The notes under the pieces: model-generated | The model's input: only the letters and a program-made list of their open reading frames with translations | The model's database searches: none | Told to the model about the DNA's origin: nothing | Source of the DNA: Rana temporaria | Lineage: Eukaryota > Chordata > Amphibia > Anura > Ranidae | DNA length: 64,000 bases | Direction: 5' to 3' | NCBI RefSeq assembly: GCF_905171775.1 | Contig: NC_053490.1 | Coordinates: forward strand, 523,618,827-523,682,826 | Shown: positions 34,256 through 46,341 of the stretch, piece by piece | How the letters are laid out: each line of letters begins with the position of its first letter | How positions within the stretch are numbered: the first letter of the stretch is position 1 | Position numbers and translations under genes: made by a program

Positions 34256-35214
34256 ACATTCCTAATATACATACAGAAGTCTATTCCTTTGATGTAAAAG
34301 ACAAACTGATACAATGTTTAGACTCAACATTCCACGGTTTTAAAACTTGGCAGACTGCCCAGACTTTGACAGCTGAGAGCAGAGAGAAAATTCTCTGCCT
34401 ACCAAAGATCGGGAAACCCTTTGTCAAGATCGCAAAGGGGAGGAAAAAATTGCGATAACGATTGAAGATTAATCGTGTAGCTCTAGACTCCGCCTTCCTC
34501 TCATTTGGTCATTGGTACCAACGTGTACCATGACTGCTGGGTCCTCCCCGCCCCTTCCCAGTAATCTGTTCCACCCGATCCGTCACATGCCAAATCTGAG
34601 CGCACGGTAAACATCTCCTTTAAAAAAAAAAAGGTGGGTGTGGCAGCTTACACATATAATAATAGATTTACAGCCTCATTAAAGATACTAGGAGTACGAC
34701 TTTCATACAGATAGATGTCATCAGTAGATTAGTAGAGACCAATTTACAAACTTGACACACCCGAGTTTATGTCTCACTATGAAGACGCACCGGTATGTCG
34801 GCATAAATTACAGCACATGGTGCAACATTACCCAACACTGTACAAACGATCCCACTCCATTGTATGAATCCTAATCAGGGTCGGTGTTCTATCAGTATGG
34901 GTCCCCTCCATCAGATAGTGCCCGGGTTGAACTGCGCAATTGGAGATCACGGAAATCTCCGAGACTTGACATCTGTTCTTGGAGCATGCGCGGTTAACAG
35001 GCCGCTCGCTCCCGACGCTTATCCACGGCGCTCGCTGTATCAGATGGGGGACCCATCTCGATAAAAATAGCGCTGGTCGCGCTCACAGCAATACAGCAAG
35101 GGGCGGGTGTATTATTGAGCAGTTTTTTACAGGTTGGACATCTCAATAGAACAGCGCTGGGGCAGATGGTAAAAAAAATAAATAAATAAAATAATAAAAT
35201 ATATATATATATAT
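34256..35214. other. Mostly unclassified, one foldback
   Basis: ATGGGTCCCCTCCATCAGAT (34898) and its mirror ATCAGATGGGGGACCCAT (35039) form an inverted repeat of about 170 bp span. A short (AT)n tract lies at 35199-35218. The 90-codon plus-strand frame near 34186-34458 matches no family I know and is probably chance. Confidence 0.4.
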
Positions 35215-35978
35215 ATATAATAACAAAAATAGAGCGACAATTTTGAAAATAAAAAATATTTTTTACTTTTTGCTATAATAAATATCCCCCAAAAATATAT
35301 AAAAAAAAAATTTCCTCAGTTTAGGCCGATACGTATTCTTCTACATATTTTTGGTAGGAGATGGAAAAAAAAAAAAATCGCAATAAGCGTTTATTGATTG
35401 GTTTGCGCAGACATTTATAGTGTTTACAAAATAGGGGATAGTTTTATTGCATTTTTATTAAAAACAATTTTTTTTTTACTACCAATTGCGGCGATCAGCG
35501 ATTTTTTTCGTGACCGTGACATTATGGCGGACACATCGGACAATTTTGACACATTTTTGGGACAATTGTCATTTTCACAGCAAAAAATGCTATAAAGATG
35601 CATTGTTTACTGTGAAAATAGCAATTGCAGTTTGGGAGTAAACCACTAGGGGGCGCTGATGGGGTTAAGTGTGACCTCATATGTGTTTCTAACTGTAGGG
35701 GGGCGGGGCTGGACGTGTGACATCATTGATCGTGTTTCCCTATATCAAGGAACAGACGATCAATGACAGCACCACGAGGAAGGCGTGTTTACACACAGCT
35801 CTCCCCGTTCTTCAGCTCCGGGGACCGATTGCAGGACTCCAGCGACGATCGGGTCCGCGGGTCCCGCGGTCACGAAGCTTCGGCTGGGCACTTAAAGAGG
35901 ACGTACAGGTACGTGCTTGTGCCCAGCCGTGCCATTCTGCCGACGTATATGTGCAGGAGGCGGTCCTTAAGTGGTTAA
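35215..35978. mobile_element. T-family element, left end missing
   Basis: Blocks GGCCGATACGTATTCTTC, ACAATTGTCATTTTCACAG and AACCACTAGGGGGCGCTGAT in order; right end CGGTCCTTAAGTGG + TTAA at 35975-35978. Confidence 0.7.
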
Positions 35979-36306
35979 AAGGTCACCCAGCGATTAACAA
36001 AAGGTCACCTGACTACGAGGCCACGCGGCTTTTATTTAGCAACAAAGCAAGTGGTAATAACTCAAGTCAAGGGAGGACCTGCTGACCAATTGGCTTATGT
36101 TGGTAAACAGTTCTTTTGTGTTTTTTCATGTTTTTCTTTGGTATTTTTTTGTTCTTATTGGAATCTTCAAACTTTTTTTTTTTTTTTTTGCACAAAATAT
36201 TCAGTTTTTTCCCCGTTTATGAGATATGTAGCTCAACTAGTGCAGCACATTTTGAATTTGCCAAAAGTAGATTTTTTGACTGGTCATGATGTTCTTTCAT
36301 CTCATA
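35979..36306. other. Unclassified sequence
   Basis: Two copies of AAAGGTCACC near 35979-36010, then T-rich unique sequence up to the Tc1 terminus. Confidence 0.4.
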
Positions 36307-36353
36307 TACACTATATTACCAAAAGTATTGGGACACCTGCCTTTACATGAACT

Positions 36354-37577
36354 TTAACCAGTTCAGCCCCGGACCATTTGGGTGGCCAAAGACCTGGCCA
36401 CTTCTTGCGATCCGGCACTGCGTCGCCTTTAACTGACAATTGCGTGGTCGTGCAACGTTTTTTCCAAACAAAAATGACGTCCTTTTTTCCCCACAAATAG
36501 AGCTTTCTTTTGGTGGTATTTGATCACCTCTGCGGTTTTTATTTTTTGCGCTATAAACAAAAATAGAGCGACAATTTTGGAAGAAAAAAAAAATATTTTG
36601 TACTTTTTGCTATAATAAATCTACCCAATTTTTTTTTTAAAAACTGCAATTTTTTTTCTCAGTTTAGGCCGATATGTATTCTACATATTTTTGATAACAA
36701 ATACAACGCAGTAAGCGTATATTGATTGGTTATAGCTTCTACAAAATAGGGGATAGTTATGGCTTTTTATTATTATTTTTTTTACACTAGTAATGGCGGC
36801 GATCTGTGATTTTTATCGTGACTGCAACATTATGGCGGACACATTTGACGCTATTTTGGGACCAGTCATTTTTACAGCGATCAATGCTATAAAAATGCAC
36901 CGATTACTGTAAAAAATGACACGGGAAGGGGTTAACCACTTGGTGGCGCTAAAGGGGTTAAGTGTGTCCTAGGGAGTGATTCTAACTGTTAGGGGGGAGG
37001 GGCTACCAGTGACATGTCACTGATCACTGTTCCCGATCACGGGGAACGGTAGATCAGTGACGTGTCACTAGGCAGAAAAGGGGAATGCCTTGTTTACAAA
37101 AAAGACATCCCCCTGTTCTGCCTTTGCCGACCGCCTTCGCGGGCTGTCCGGGAACATCGACGCCAAATTTAAAGGGACGTACAGGTAAGCCCCATTTGCC
37201 TGCCCGTGCCATTGTGTCGACTTATATACAGTAAAACCTTGGATTGTGAGCACAATTAGTTCCAGAAACATGCTTGTAATCCAAAGCACTTGTATATCAA
37301 AGCATTTTTTTTAACAGGGTATAAAAGAGAAGAGGGGTTCCTCTAAGTGTAGCTAAATGTTGTACCTTCATTAAATGTAACCATATTGCTACACGCAGAG
37401 GCTCCTCTTTTTTATACTCAGTTGTGACATGACGCTACTCTTATATCAAGTCATCGCTTGTATAGCAAGTGAAAATGTATTAAAACATTTTACTTGTCTT
37501 GCAATACACTCTCAAACCAAGTTACTCTCAAACCAAGGTTTTATTGTAAGTGTGTGCGGCGGTCGGCAAGTGGTTAA
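36354..37577. mobile_element. T-family element in the Tc1 terminal repeat
   Basis: TTAA at 36354-36357 and 37574-37577; excision would restore CATGAACTTTAATGGCATCC, the normal Tc1-like terminal sequence. Interior has all main T blocks and a TGACGTGTCACT inverted repeat. It hosts the mariner MITE at 37229. Confidence 0.85.
37229..37546. mobile_element. Mariner MITE (CAGTAAAACCTTGG), short complete copy
   Basis: 318 bp between TA dinucleotides; ends CAGTAAAACCTTGG and CCAAGGTTTTATTG. It represents the family without the hAT present at 8575-9157. Confidence 0.85.
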
Positions 37578-37796
37578 TGGCATCCCAGTCCAAGATCCCT
37601 TTCACACTCAACGTCGCGCGATTTCAGGGAGACTTGAGGCCTATGGATCTCAACTCACATCAAAAGTCGGACCAAAGAAGTGCAGGGACTGACTTGAAGT
37701 CTTACTAAGATGAATGGTTGTCATTGGAAATCATGGGGAATGACTCGTCATGCTACTTTGCAGTCCCCAGTCGCAGTCTTACAAGCCTGAAAGCGG

Positions 37797-38216
37797 CCTG
37801 AGGCTTCATTCACACCCGAGCTTCAGGCTGAAAGTTGCGTCATTTTTGTTGCAATTTTGTACAGGTCAAGAGGTCACCAATGTAAAAAGCAGAAAAACCG
37901 CCCAAATCGAGCCACTAAGGCTCTGTTCACACCTGGGCGTATATACGCCTGTAGTGCGACGCCGCAGCCGCCCCTGAGACGCTGGAGGGATGATTTCACA
38001 TTGCCCTCTATGGAGATGGTTCACATCTCCACGCCGAACGCCTGAAAACAAGTCCCGGACCTTTTTTTCAGGCGGCGTTCGGCATAGGAGATGTGAACCA
38101 TCTCCATAGAGGGGGTACACCGCAAATCGCGGTACAAAACGCCGCAATTTGTCGCCGCAATTCGCGGGATAAAAAACGCAGCGATTTTGTACGCCAAGGT
38201 GTGAATGCAGCCTAAA
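37797..38216. mobile_element. Foldback MITE (TTCACACC ... GGTGTGAATGCAGCC)
   Basis: AGGCTTCATTCACACCCGAG to GGTGTGAATGCAGCCTAA, with GATGTGAACCATCTCCATAG in inverted duplicate at 38017 and 38088. Confidence 0.6.
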
Positions 38217-38556
38217 AGGAGCTCCAGGGCCTTGAATGGCACCCCTCCTCCGGCGTGGACCCTGGGTAGGGTCGCCCCTGGTACCACCTAGGGTGGTTCT
38301 CCACTCGTGGCAATACCAGAGCCCGAAACGCGATGTGCTTTGATAACTGAGGAGGGTAGGCGAGCCATCCACCCTACTCTCAAGAATAACCTTCTTATGC
38401 TTTACTTGTTTTGGCTACCTCCGGATATTTCTTTGTGTTTTCTTTGTTGTTTTGTTGTAATGGAAAAATGTACGTCACTGTTACTAACGAGTATTGCTAA
38501 AACTGTAAGATGTGACTGAACTCAATAAAATAAGTTTTACAAAAAAAAAAAAAAGA
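38217..38556 (+). mobile_element. LINE-type 3' fragment with poly-A
   Basis: Ends in CTCAATAAAATAAG and an A15 tail at 38540-38554. No ORF; target duplication not found. Class (L1-like) is a guess from the tail. Confidence 0.45.
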
Positions 38557-38689
38557 GAATTTTTTTTGAGCTTCAGGCGATTTGGAGTGGATATGTGAAC
38601 CGTCTCCAACGAGTAAAATTAATTTTTTCCCTCCTCCAGCGTTTTGGAGCTTCAAGCTACAAAGTGTTGAGGTGTGAATGGGGTCCAGG

Positions 38690-39370
38690 TCGGTAGGGTT
38701 CAATATTGAGTTGGCCCCGCCCTTTTCAGCTATAACAGTTTCAACTCTTCTGGGACGGCCGTCCACAAGGTTTAGGAGTGTGTCTATGTGGGAATGTTTG
38801 ACCATTCTTCCAGAAGCGCATTTGTGAGGTCAGGCACTGATGTTGGGTGAGAAGGCCTGGCTCGCAGTCTCCGCTCTAATTCATCCACAAAGGTGTTCTA
38901 TCAGGTGGAGGTCAGGACGGTAAAGTTCCTCCACCCCAAACTCGCTCATCCATGTCTTTATGGGCCTTGCATTGTGCACTGGTCCAAATCATTTGGTGGA
39001 GGGGAGATTATGGTGTCGGGGTGTTTTTCAGGGGTTGGGTTGGCCCCTTAGTTCCAGTGAAGGGAACTCTTAAGGCGTCAGCATACCAAGACATTTTGGA
39101 CAATTTCATGCTCCCAACTTTGTGGGAACAGTTTGGGGACGGCCCCTTCCTGTTCCAACATGACTGCACACCAGTGCACAAAGCAAGGTCCATAAAGACA
39201 TGGATGTCAGGGGAAGAGTTCCTTTCACTGGAACTAAGGGGCCAAGCCCAAGCCCTGAAAAACAACCCCCCACCATAACCCCCCCTCCACCAAATGATTT
39301 GGACCAGTGCACAAAACAAGGTCCATAAAGACATGGATGAGAGAGTTTGGGGTGGAGTCCTGCGACGTGA
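38690..39370. pseudogene. Tc1 transposase remnant, inverted foldback
   Basis: Minus strand 38800-38690: transposase C-terminus (RPRRVETVIAEKGGANSILN). Plus strand 38952-39210: an internal part with SAYQDILDNFMLPTLWEQFG and FLFQHDCTPVHKARSIKTW. A further inverted copy runs 39370-39225. Junction GCACTGGTCCAAATCATTT is the same as at 14620, so this is a rearranged non-autonomous family, not an independently broken gene. Confidence 0.8.
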
Positions 39371-39381
39371 CACAAACAAAA

Positions 39382-40567
39382 TTGGCGTCCTTTCCCCCCC
39401 CCCCACAAATAGAGCTTTCTTTTGGTGGTATTTGATCACCTCTGTGGTTTTTATTTTTTGCGCTACAAACAAAAATAGAGCGACAATTTTGAAAAAAATA
39501 TATATATATTTTTTACTTTTTGCTATAATAAATATCCCCCAAAAATATATAAAAAAAGCCACTATTTTTTTCCTCAGTTTAGGCCGATACGTATTCTTCT
39601 ACATTTTTTATTTTTTTTACGAAAAATATCGCAATAAGCGTTTATTAATTTGCGCAAAAGTTATAGCGTCTACAAAATAGGGGATAGTTTTATGGCATTT
39701 ATATATTTTTTTTCTTTACTAGTAATGGCGGCGATCTACGTTTTTTAATCGGTACTGCAACCTTATGGGGGACACTTCTGACACATTTTTTGGGACCAAT
39801 GGCATTTTTATAGCGATCAGTGCTATAAAAATGCACTGATCACTGTAAAAATTTCACTGGCAGGGAAGGGGTCAACACCAGGGGGCGAGGAAGGGGTTAA
39901 GCATGTTCCCTGAGTGTGTTCTAACTGAAGGGGGGGGGTGGGACTGACTAGGGGAAATGACTGGTCGCTGTTCATACATTGTATAAACAGACGATAGGTT
40001 ATTTCCCCCCCTGACAGGACCGGGAGATGTATGTTTAAAGCTCATCAGAGAGCGCAACGCGTACGGGTGTGAGGTGCTGAAGAAGCTCATCAGAGAGCGT
40101 AACGCGTACGGGTGTGAGGTGCTGAAGAAGCTCATCAGAGAGCGTAACGCGTACGGGTGTGAGGTGCTGAAGAAGCTCATCATAGAGCGTAACCCGTACG
40201 GGTGTGAGGTGCTGAAGAAGCTCATCAGAGAGCGTAACGTGTACAGGTGTGAGGTGCTGAAGAAGCTCATCAGAGAGCGTAACGCGTACAGGTACAAGGT
40301 GTCGCCATTCAGGACGCAATTTTCCGTTCACATCATGATTGATCAGTCATTTCTCCCCCTGACAGGACCGGGAGCTGTGCGTTTCCACACACAGCTCCCG
40401 GTTCTCGCTCTGTAACGAGCGATCGCGGGTGCCCGCACCCGCCGGGCACTCGCATCGGCACCAGGGCGCGCGCGCGCCTAGTGGCCGCAATGCAAAATCA
40501 CGTAATGTTGCGCAGCTGAGCCGACCTGCCGCCGTAAAACTACAATGGGCGGTCAGCAAGCGGTTAA
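39382..40567. mobile_element. T-family element in the right Tc1 terminal repeat, with 45-bp repeats
   Basis: Left end truncated into the Tc1 remnant; right end CAAGCGG + TTAA at 40564-40567, followed by Tc1 terminal sequence AGTTCATGTGTGTGTAAAGG. At about 40036-40290 a 45-bp unit (GAAGCTCATCAGAGAGCGTA + ACGCGTACGGGTGTGAGGTG) repeats about six times and is open in two frames because 45 is a multiple of 3. Confidence 0.75.
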
Positions 40568-40620
40568 AGTTCATGTGTGTGTAAAGGCAGGTGTCCCAAT
40601 ACTTTTGGTAATATACTGTA

Positions 40621-40753
40621 TATCTGCAATAAGGCTCTAGTCCTCATGCCTAGGCATCACAAATGTAAACCAATGGCTGGGCGTGGCAAGGTTTGGCCCA
40701 ACAAGAAGCGACACCAATGACGGGTAAATATAGAAATGAAGCTTCCTATACAC

Positions 40754-40805
<52 letters not shown>

Positions 40806-41539
40806 GCCGGTCTGTGAGGACCAATTAGACAGACTCGCCCATGATAATGGGAGCGTCTTTCAAGGCTGCAGAAAACAATAACGATTGGGCATCCAATCCG
40901 TACGTTTTAATTGGCCTTCCAGCTTGCCATAAATACATCCAAAATTGCCAACTCAGGTCCCAAACCCGGCAATTTGGGCGCAAAGTCCTCCAAGGTTAGG
41001 GCAGCCCAGACGCCAGCGGCATGCAATCACCGTTCTACCCGTGTGTGTCTGACGGCCGTGTACACCGTACGGGCCAATCAGGAGCCGCTCCTCGTTCCCA
41101 GCTCCTATTTACACCATCGATATCGGATTTTGTGTTTGTCCTATTTATATATATATTAGGCGCCGTCAGACTAACCGCATAGCGTTTAATATTTGCACGG
41201 GACTACAACATGTCAGCACACGCCTAAGCAAACATATCCGTTAATGTTATCTGTACAAGTCAGACATAAAAAGTAAGGACCCCCCCCCCCCCCGGGTCGT
41301 GTTACAAGGAAACTCCACAGTGAGGGAGGGTTTGGGCCTCTGCCAGGTTTTTCCTGAGGCTGCATGCACACCTGAGCGCAGCATCTTTTTTGTGCGACTT
41401 ACACTTTTGTATGCAGCGGTTTTGGGCTTTTTTTTTATTAGCCAATAGAAAAAATAAAAAAAAATGTATCAGTTGCATCATTTGTTGCTAGGTATTTCAG
41501 CTTTTTTTTTTGCTTTTATATCTTCTTTTATTATTATTA
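40621..41539. other. Mostly unclassified, with (TA)n and a foldback end
   Basis: A (TA)n tract at 40758-40802, a C15 run at 41280-41294, and a partial foldback left end GAGGCTGCATGCACACCTGA at 41358. No gene recognised. Confidence 0.4.
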
Positions 41540-42525
41540 TTAACCGCTTAACGACCGCCGCATGTACATATACGTTGGCAAAATGGCACGGACAGGCAGA
41601 ACGACGTGCACGTCGCTGCCTTTCTGCGGGTCTGATCGGGACCCCCCCCCCGGTACATGCGGCGGTCGGTAAGCCTCAGGGAGCGATCCGGGATGAGGGC
41701 GCGGCTATTCGTTTATAGCTGCCCCCTCGCGATCGCTCCCCGGAGCTGAAGAACTGGAGAGCCGTATGTAAACACGGCTTCCCCGTGCTTCACTGTGGCG
41801 GCGTATCGATCGTGTGTTCCCTTTTATAGGGAGACACAATCGATGACGTCAGACCTAAAGCCACACCCCCCTACAGTTGTAAACACACACTAGGTGAAGC
41901 TGAACTCCTTCAGCGCCCCCTGTGGTTAACTCCCAAACTGCAACTGTCATTTTCACAATAAAGAATGCAATTTAAATGCTTTTTTTGCTGTGAAAATGAC
42001 AATGGTCCCAAAAATGTGTCAAAATTGTCCACCATTATGTCGCAGTCACGAAAAGAAAAAAAAAACCCTGATCGCCGCCATTAGTAGTAAAAAAAATAAA
42101 AAATAATAAAAATGCAATAAAACTGTCCCCTATTTTGTAAACACTATAAATTTTGCGCAAACCAATCGATAAATGTTTATTGCGAATTTTCTTTTACCAA
42201 AAATAAGAATACGTATCGGCCTAAACTGAGGAAAAAAAAAAATTTATATATGTTTTTGGGGGATATTTATTATAGAAAAAAGTAAAAATTGCATTTTTTT
42301 CAAAATTGTCGCTCTATTTTTGTTTATAGCGCAAAAAATAAAAACCGCAGAGGTGATCAAATACCACCAAAAGAAAGCTCTATTTGTGGGAAAAAAAGGA
42401 CGTCAATTTTGTTTGGGAGCCACGTCGCACGACCGCGCAATTGTCAGTTAAAGCGACGCAGTGCCGAATCGCAAAACCTGGCCTGGGCATTTAGCTGCCT
42501 AAAGGTCCAGGGCTTAAGTGGTTAA
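41540..42525. mobile_element. T-family element, complete
   Basis: TTAA at 41540-41543 and 42522-42525; ends CCGCTTAACGACCGCC and GGGCTTAAGTGG. All family blocks present and no nested insertion, so it is the best reference copy here (986 bp). No transposase. Confidence 0.85.
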
Positions 42526-42644
42526 TAATTTATCATCATTTTTTTTCGTTCACACTACAGCGACTTGGGATCTGACTTGTCAGACCTCGAGTTGCCCCAA
42601 GTCACTGGACATAAGAAATTCCATTGAAGTGAATGAGAGCCGTC

Positions 42645-43199
42645 TTAACCACTTCAGCCCTGGACCATTTGGCAGGCCAAAGACCGGGCCACTTCTTGCG
42701 ATTCGGCACTGCGTCGGTTTAACTGACAATTGCGCGGTCGTGCAACGTGGCTACCAAACAAAATTGACGTCCTTTTTCCCCCCACAGATAGAGCTTTCTT
42801 TTGGTGCGGTTTTTATTTTTTGCGCTATAAACAAAAATAGGGCGTCAATAAAAAAAAAAAAAGCAATATTTTGTACTTTTTGCTATAATAAATATCCCAA
42901 TTTTTTTTTTTTTAAAGCGATTTTTTTTCTCATTTTAGGCCGATACGCATTCTTCTACATTTAAAAATAAATAATAATAATAATAAAAAAACAGCCTGTA
43001 TCGATTGGTTTGTGCAAAAGTTATAGCGTCTACAAAATAGGAGATATTTTTTGGCATTTTTTATTATTATTTTTTACTAGTAATGGCGGTGATCTGCGGT
43101 TTTTTATTGTGACTGCGACATTATGGCGGACACATCTGACACATTTTTGAGACCATTGTCATTTTTACAGCGATCTAAAAATGCACCGATTACTGTAAA
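42645..43199. mobile_element. T-family element, right half missing
   Basis: TTAA at 42645-42648, start CCACTTCAGCCCTGGACC, blocks through ATGGCGGACACATCTGAC, then stops at ACTGTAAAAA. It lies inside another unclassified repeat (CACTACAGCGACTTGGGATC ... GACTTCAGCGCGACTTTGAG). Confidence 0.65.
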
Positions 43200-43925
43200 A
43201 AACTTTGCAAGACAATTTGGAGGCGACTTCAGCGCGACTTTGAGCAACTCACAAAGCGACTTAAAGTTGCCTCCAGGACAGGCGGCTGTGGCCAGGGTCG
43301 GCGCTCCCACTAAGCGAACTAGGCAGCCGCCTAGGGGCGCAGCCACATCTGCTGGGTCCCCTCAAGAAGATTGGTTCCCCCCCTGGCGGGTGGTGGCTGG
43401 TGCGGTGCGGAGTGTAGTGGGAAGCGGCTCCCGCAGCTCCATCTGGCTGGCTGAAGAAGCAGGCAGATCCCCCCCCCCCCTCCCCCCCAGAGCCAGGGGC
43501 GACCATACTAATGTCCAGCAGCCATGGGTGTTAGCTGTCTGCCCGCCCCGCCTCCCTCCCTGGGTGATGTGCAGGCGTGCAGCCATTGGAGGAGCAGGAT
43601 GAGCAGCATTGTGCACAGAGACAGCTGGATGGACTGGCCATAGGACACACGCTGGGTCGAGGCCGCCGGGCCACTTGTCTTTGAGGAGCTGAAGCAAAGC
43701 TGCTCCTGCAGCCCGCCCTGCTTACCCAGCCTCTCCGCTGGAGCTCGGGGGTGGAACCAACCGATCAGCTGATCGGACGGGGGACAAGCTGGAGGAGGTC
43801 TCCCGTGCATGAGCTGTGACTCCCAGCCTGCAAGAGACATCATCTTCTAATCCTGGGACTTGTGACACCGACCGCTGCCCGCTGCCATGTGGAGGGAGCT
43901 GGAGAGAAGTGTACAAGGTAAGAAC
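43200..43925. other. GC-rich unclassified region
   Basis: Begins with GCGCTCCCACTAAGCGAACT and CAGCCGCCTAGGGGCGC, which look like a transposon terminus, but no mate was located. Frames on both strands lack recognisable domains. Confidence 0.4.
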
Positions 43926-44490
43926 TTATACACCTGGCTCCATCCCTCCACCTGGCTACACCCCCTCCTATCCACCTGGCTCCATCCCTCCACCTGGCTA
44001 CACCCCCTCCTATCCACCTGGCTCCATCCCTCCACCTGGCTACACCCCCTCCTATCCACTTGGCTCCATCCCTTTCACCTGGCTACACCCCCTCCTATGC
44101 ACATCGCTGCACCTGACTACACCCCCCTCCTATCCACCTGGCTCCATCCCTTTCACCTGGCTACACCCCCCTCCTATTCACCTGGCTCCATGCCTTTCAC
44201 CTGGCTACACCCCCTCCTATGCACATGGCTCCATCTCTCCACCTGGCTACACCCCCCTCCTATCCACCTGGCTCCATCCCTCCATCTGGCTACACATCCC
44301 CCTCCTGTCCACCTGGCTCCATCCCTCCACCTTGCTCCATCCTCCCTCCATCTGGATGTCCCCTCTCCTGTCCACCTGGCTATAGCCTCCCTCCACCTGG
44401 CTGCACCTCCTCTCTTGTCCACCTGGCTCTATTCCTCCACCTGGCTGAACCCCCCCTCTCCTGTCCACCTGACTCCATCCTCCCCCGTAC
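43926..44490. repeat. CT-rich minisatellite (CACCTGGCTCCATCCCTC)
   Basis: Units of about 42 bp built from CCACCTGGCTCCATCCCTC and CACCTGGCTACACCCCCTCC, regular at first then degenerate. Open frames on both strands of up to 210 codons are array products. Confidence 0.9.
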
Positions 44491-44570
44491 TTCCATTGAA
44501 ATCTACAGGTACAAGTTGAAAGTGCAAAGAGTGATCTATGCAAATAATATGTATACGTTTGTAACCTTGT

Positions 44571-45181
44571 TTAACCACTTCCTGCCCGGCCTATAGCAGA
44601 ATGACGGCCGGGTGGTGGTTGCGTTATCCTGACTGGGCATCATATGACGTCCAGGAGGATAACAGCCGCCGCCGTGCACCCGCGGTGATTGGTGGTGCGG
44701 TGTGCCAGTCTGACACACCGCTACACCAATCTCGGTAAAGAGCCTCTGACGGAGGCTCTTTACCACGTGATCATCCATGTCCAATCACGGCTGATCACGA
44801 TGTAAACAGGAAGAGTTGTTGATCGGCTTTTCCTCACTCGTGTCTGACAGACATGAGTAGAGGAGAGCCGATCCGCTGCTCTCCTGACGGGGGGGGGGGG
44901 GGGGGTCTGTGTGTTTGTTTATCAGCGCAGCCCCCCTGCGGATGCCCACACTGGACTACCAGGGAAGCCCCTAACATATGGATGGCCAGGTACATCCTCC
45001 ACATATGCAAATACAAGCCCAATCTATGCCAATCAGTGCCCACAAATTGGCACTGACTGGCACCATTATGGATCAAATTAATTCAGTGATGCCTAGCAAT
45101 GCCAACCAGTGCCCAAAGACATGTAGCAGAATACATTTTGGATAAAATGTATGAAGCTTTATAAAATTAGATTTATTAAAA

Positions 45182-45231
<50 letters not shown>

Positions 45232-45518
45232 AATCTAATTTTATAAAGCTTCATACATTTTATCCAAAATGTATTCTGCTACATGTCTTTGGGCATCTAA
45301 AAATGTTCCGCTTTTTTTGTTTATATTGCATAAAATAAAAAACCCAGAGGTGATCAAATACCATTAAAAATAAAGCTCTACTGGTGCGAAAAAAAAAAAA
45401 AATGATATAAACTGTGTTTATGTACAGCATTGCATAACTGCGCAATGGTCAGTTAAAGTAGCGCAGTGCCGAAAAGCAAAAAATAAATAAAAAGGGGCTG
45501 GTCATCAAGGGGGTGAAA
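44571..45518. mobile_element. T-family element containing a perfect palindrome
   Basis: TTAA at 44571-44574, start CCACTTCCTGCCCGGCC, a GGTAAAGAGCCTC palindrome at 44735, CACCATTATGGATC block, then after the palindrome the AGGTGATCAAATACCAT block and CAGTTAAAG. The right end has decayed near 45515 (GGGGGTGAAA). Confidence 0.65.
45110..45295. repeat. Inverted repeat with 72-bp identical arms
   Basis: Arms 45110-45181 and 45224-45295 (starting TGCCCAAAGACATGTAGCAG) appear identical by eye; the centre is (AT)n plus about 30 T. No target duplication is evident. Confidence 0.9.
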
Positions 45519-45596
45519 CTTTTTCGTAGACAAAGTTGTTACATTTCTAAATAAAAAAAACACACACACAAAAAAAAAAAAACACAAGGAAAAAGT

Positions 45597-46016
45597 AAGG
45601 CCCCTTTCACATTGGACCAGGAGCCGCGGTGGCGGTATATCGCCGCTAAAAATAGCGGCGCTATACCGGCGGGATTGCCGCGGGAAACGGCCGCTAGCGG
45701 TGCGGTATTGAACCCTGCTAGCGTCCGATAAAGGGTTAATACCGCCCGCAATGCGCCTCTGCAGAGGCGCATTGCGGGCGGTATTGCCGCGGTTTCCCAT
45801 CGTTTTAAATGGGAAGGGGCGGTAAAGGAGCGGTATACACGCCGCTCCTCTCACCGCTCCAAAGATGCTGCCGACAGGAGATTTTTTTCTCTCCCGCCAG
45901 CGCATCGCTTCCGGCTTTTACATTGAGTAGGCAGTGAAGGAGTTTTTCAGGCGGTATAGCAGCGCTATTTTTAGCGCTGTACCGCCTGAAAAACTCCTCA
46001 GTGTGAAAGGGGCCTT
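45597..46016. mobile_element. Foldback MITE (AAGGCCCCTTTCACATTGG)
   Basis: Ends AAGGCCCCTTTCACA and TGTGAAAGGGGCCTT, with internal mirrored ATTGCGGGCGGTATT and GCGGCGCTATACC motifs. Superfamily not clear. Confidence 0.7.
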
Positions 46017-46251
46017 AACCTTTTCTTTTTTTTTTTTTTTTTTTTACTACAGCCATGTGCATGAGCCCTAACCCTACATTCACACCTATGCGCCCTCAGT
46101 GCATTTTTCAGTTTGCCCAAACACGCTACAGTCCATTTAACATGGCTTCCTATGGTGCACGTTCATCTCTATGCATTTTTGGAAAGGGTCAGGGACTTTC
46201 TTCCCCCACAGCAGATTGCGTTTTGCGTGTAATAGATGCAAAACACACACA

Positions 46252-46254
<3 letters not shown>

Positions 46255-46341
<87 letters not shown>
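46255..46341. repeat. (TA)n(CA)n microsatellite
   Basis: TA units followed by a short CA run; Tyr-Ile frames on both strands are artefacts. It lies inside a foldback-like sequence starting CATTCACACCTATGCGCCC. Confidence 0.9.

Larger units (their letters stand above)
36309..40618. mobile_element. Tc1-like element expanded by nested insertions
   Basis: Left end CACTATATTACCAAAAGTAT and right end ATACTTTTGGTAATATACTG are inverted repeats (one mismatch near the tip) with TA outside both. Both ends are cut at the same terminal-repeat TTAA by T-family elements (36354-37577 and about 39382-40567). The interior also carries a mariner MITE, a foldback, a LINE 3' fragment and a decayed, inverted transposase region. 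Confidence 0.75.

Noticed and set aside
34186..34458. 90-codon plus-strand frame with a Lys-rich end, considered as a host exon
   Set aside because: The first third is T-element terminal sequence; no splice sites or recognisable domain.
38321..38360. A third hammerhead-like pattern (GAAACGCG followed by CTGAGGA)
   Set aside because: The order would need a type II permutation, position 17 would be G, and stem I would be about 2 bp, so the catalytic requirements are not met.
43816..44543. Open frames of up to 210 codons on both strands (Trp-Leu-His-Pro and Ser-Gln-Val repeats)
   Set aside because: Products of the CACCTGG/CCATCC array; the period matches the DNA unit.
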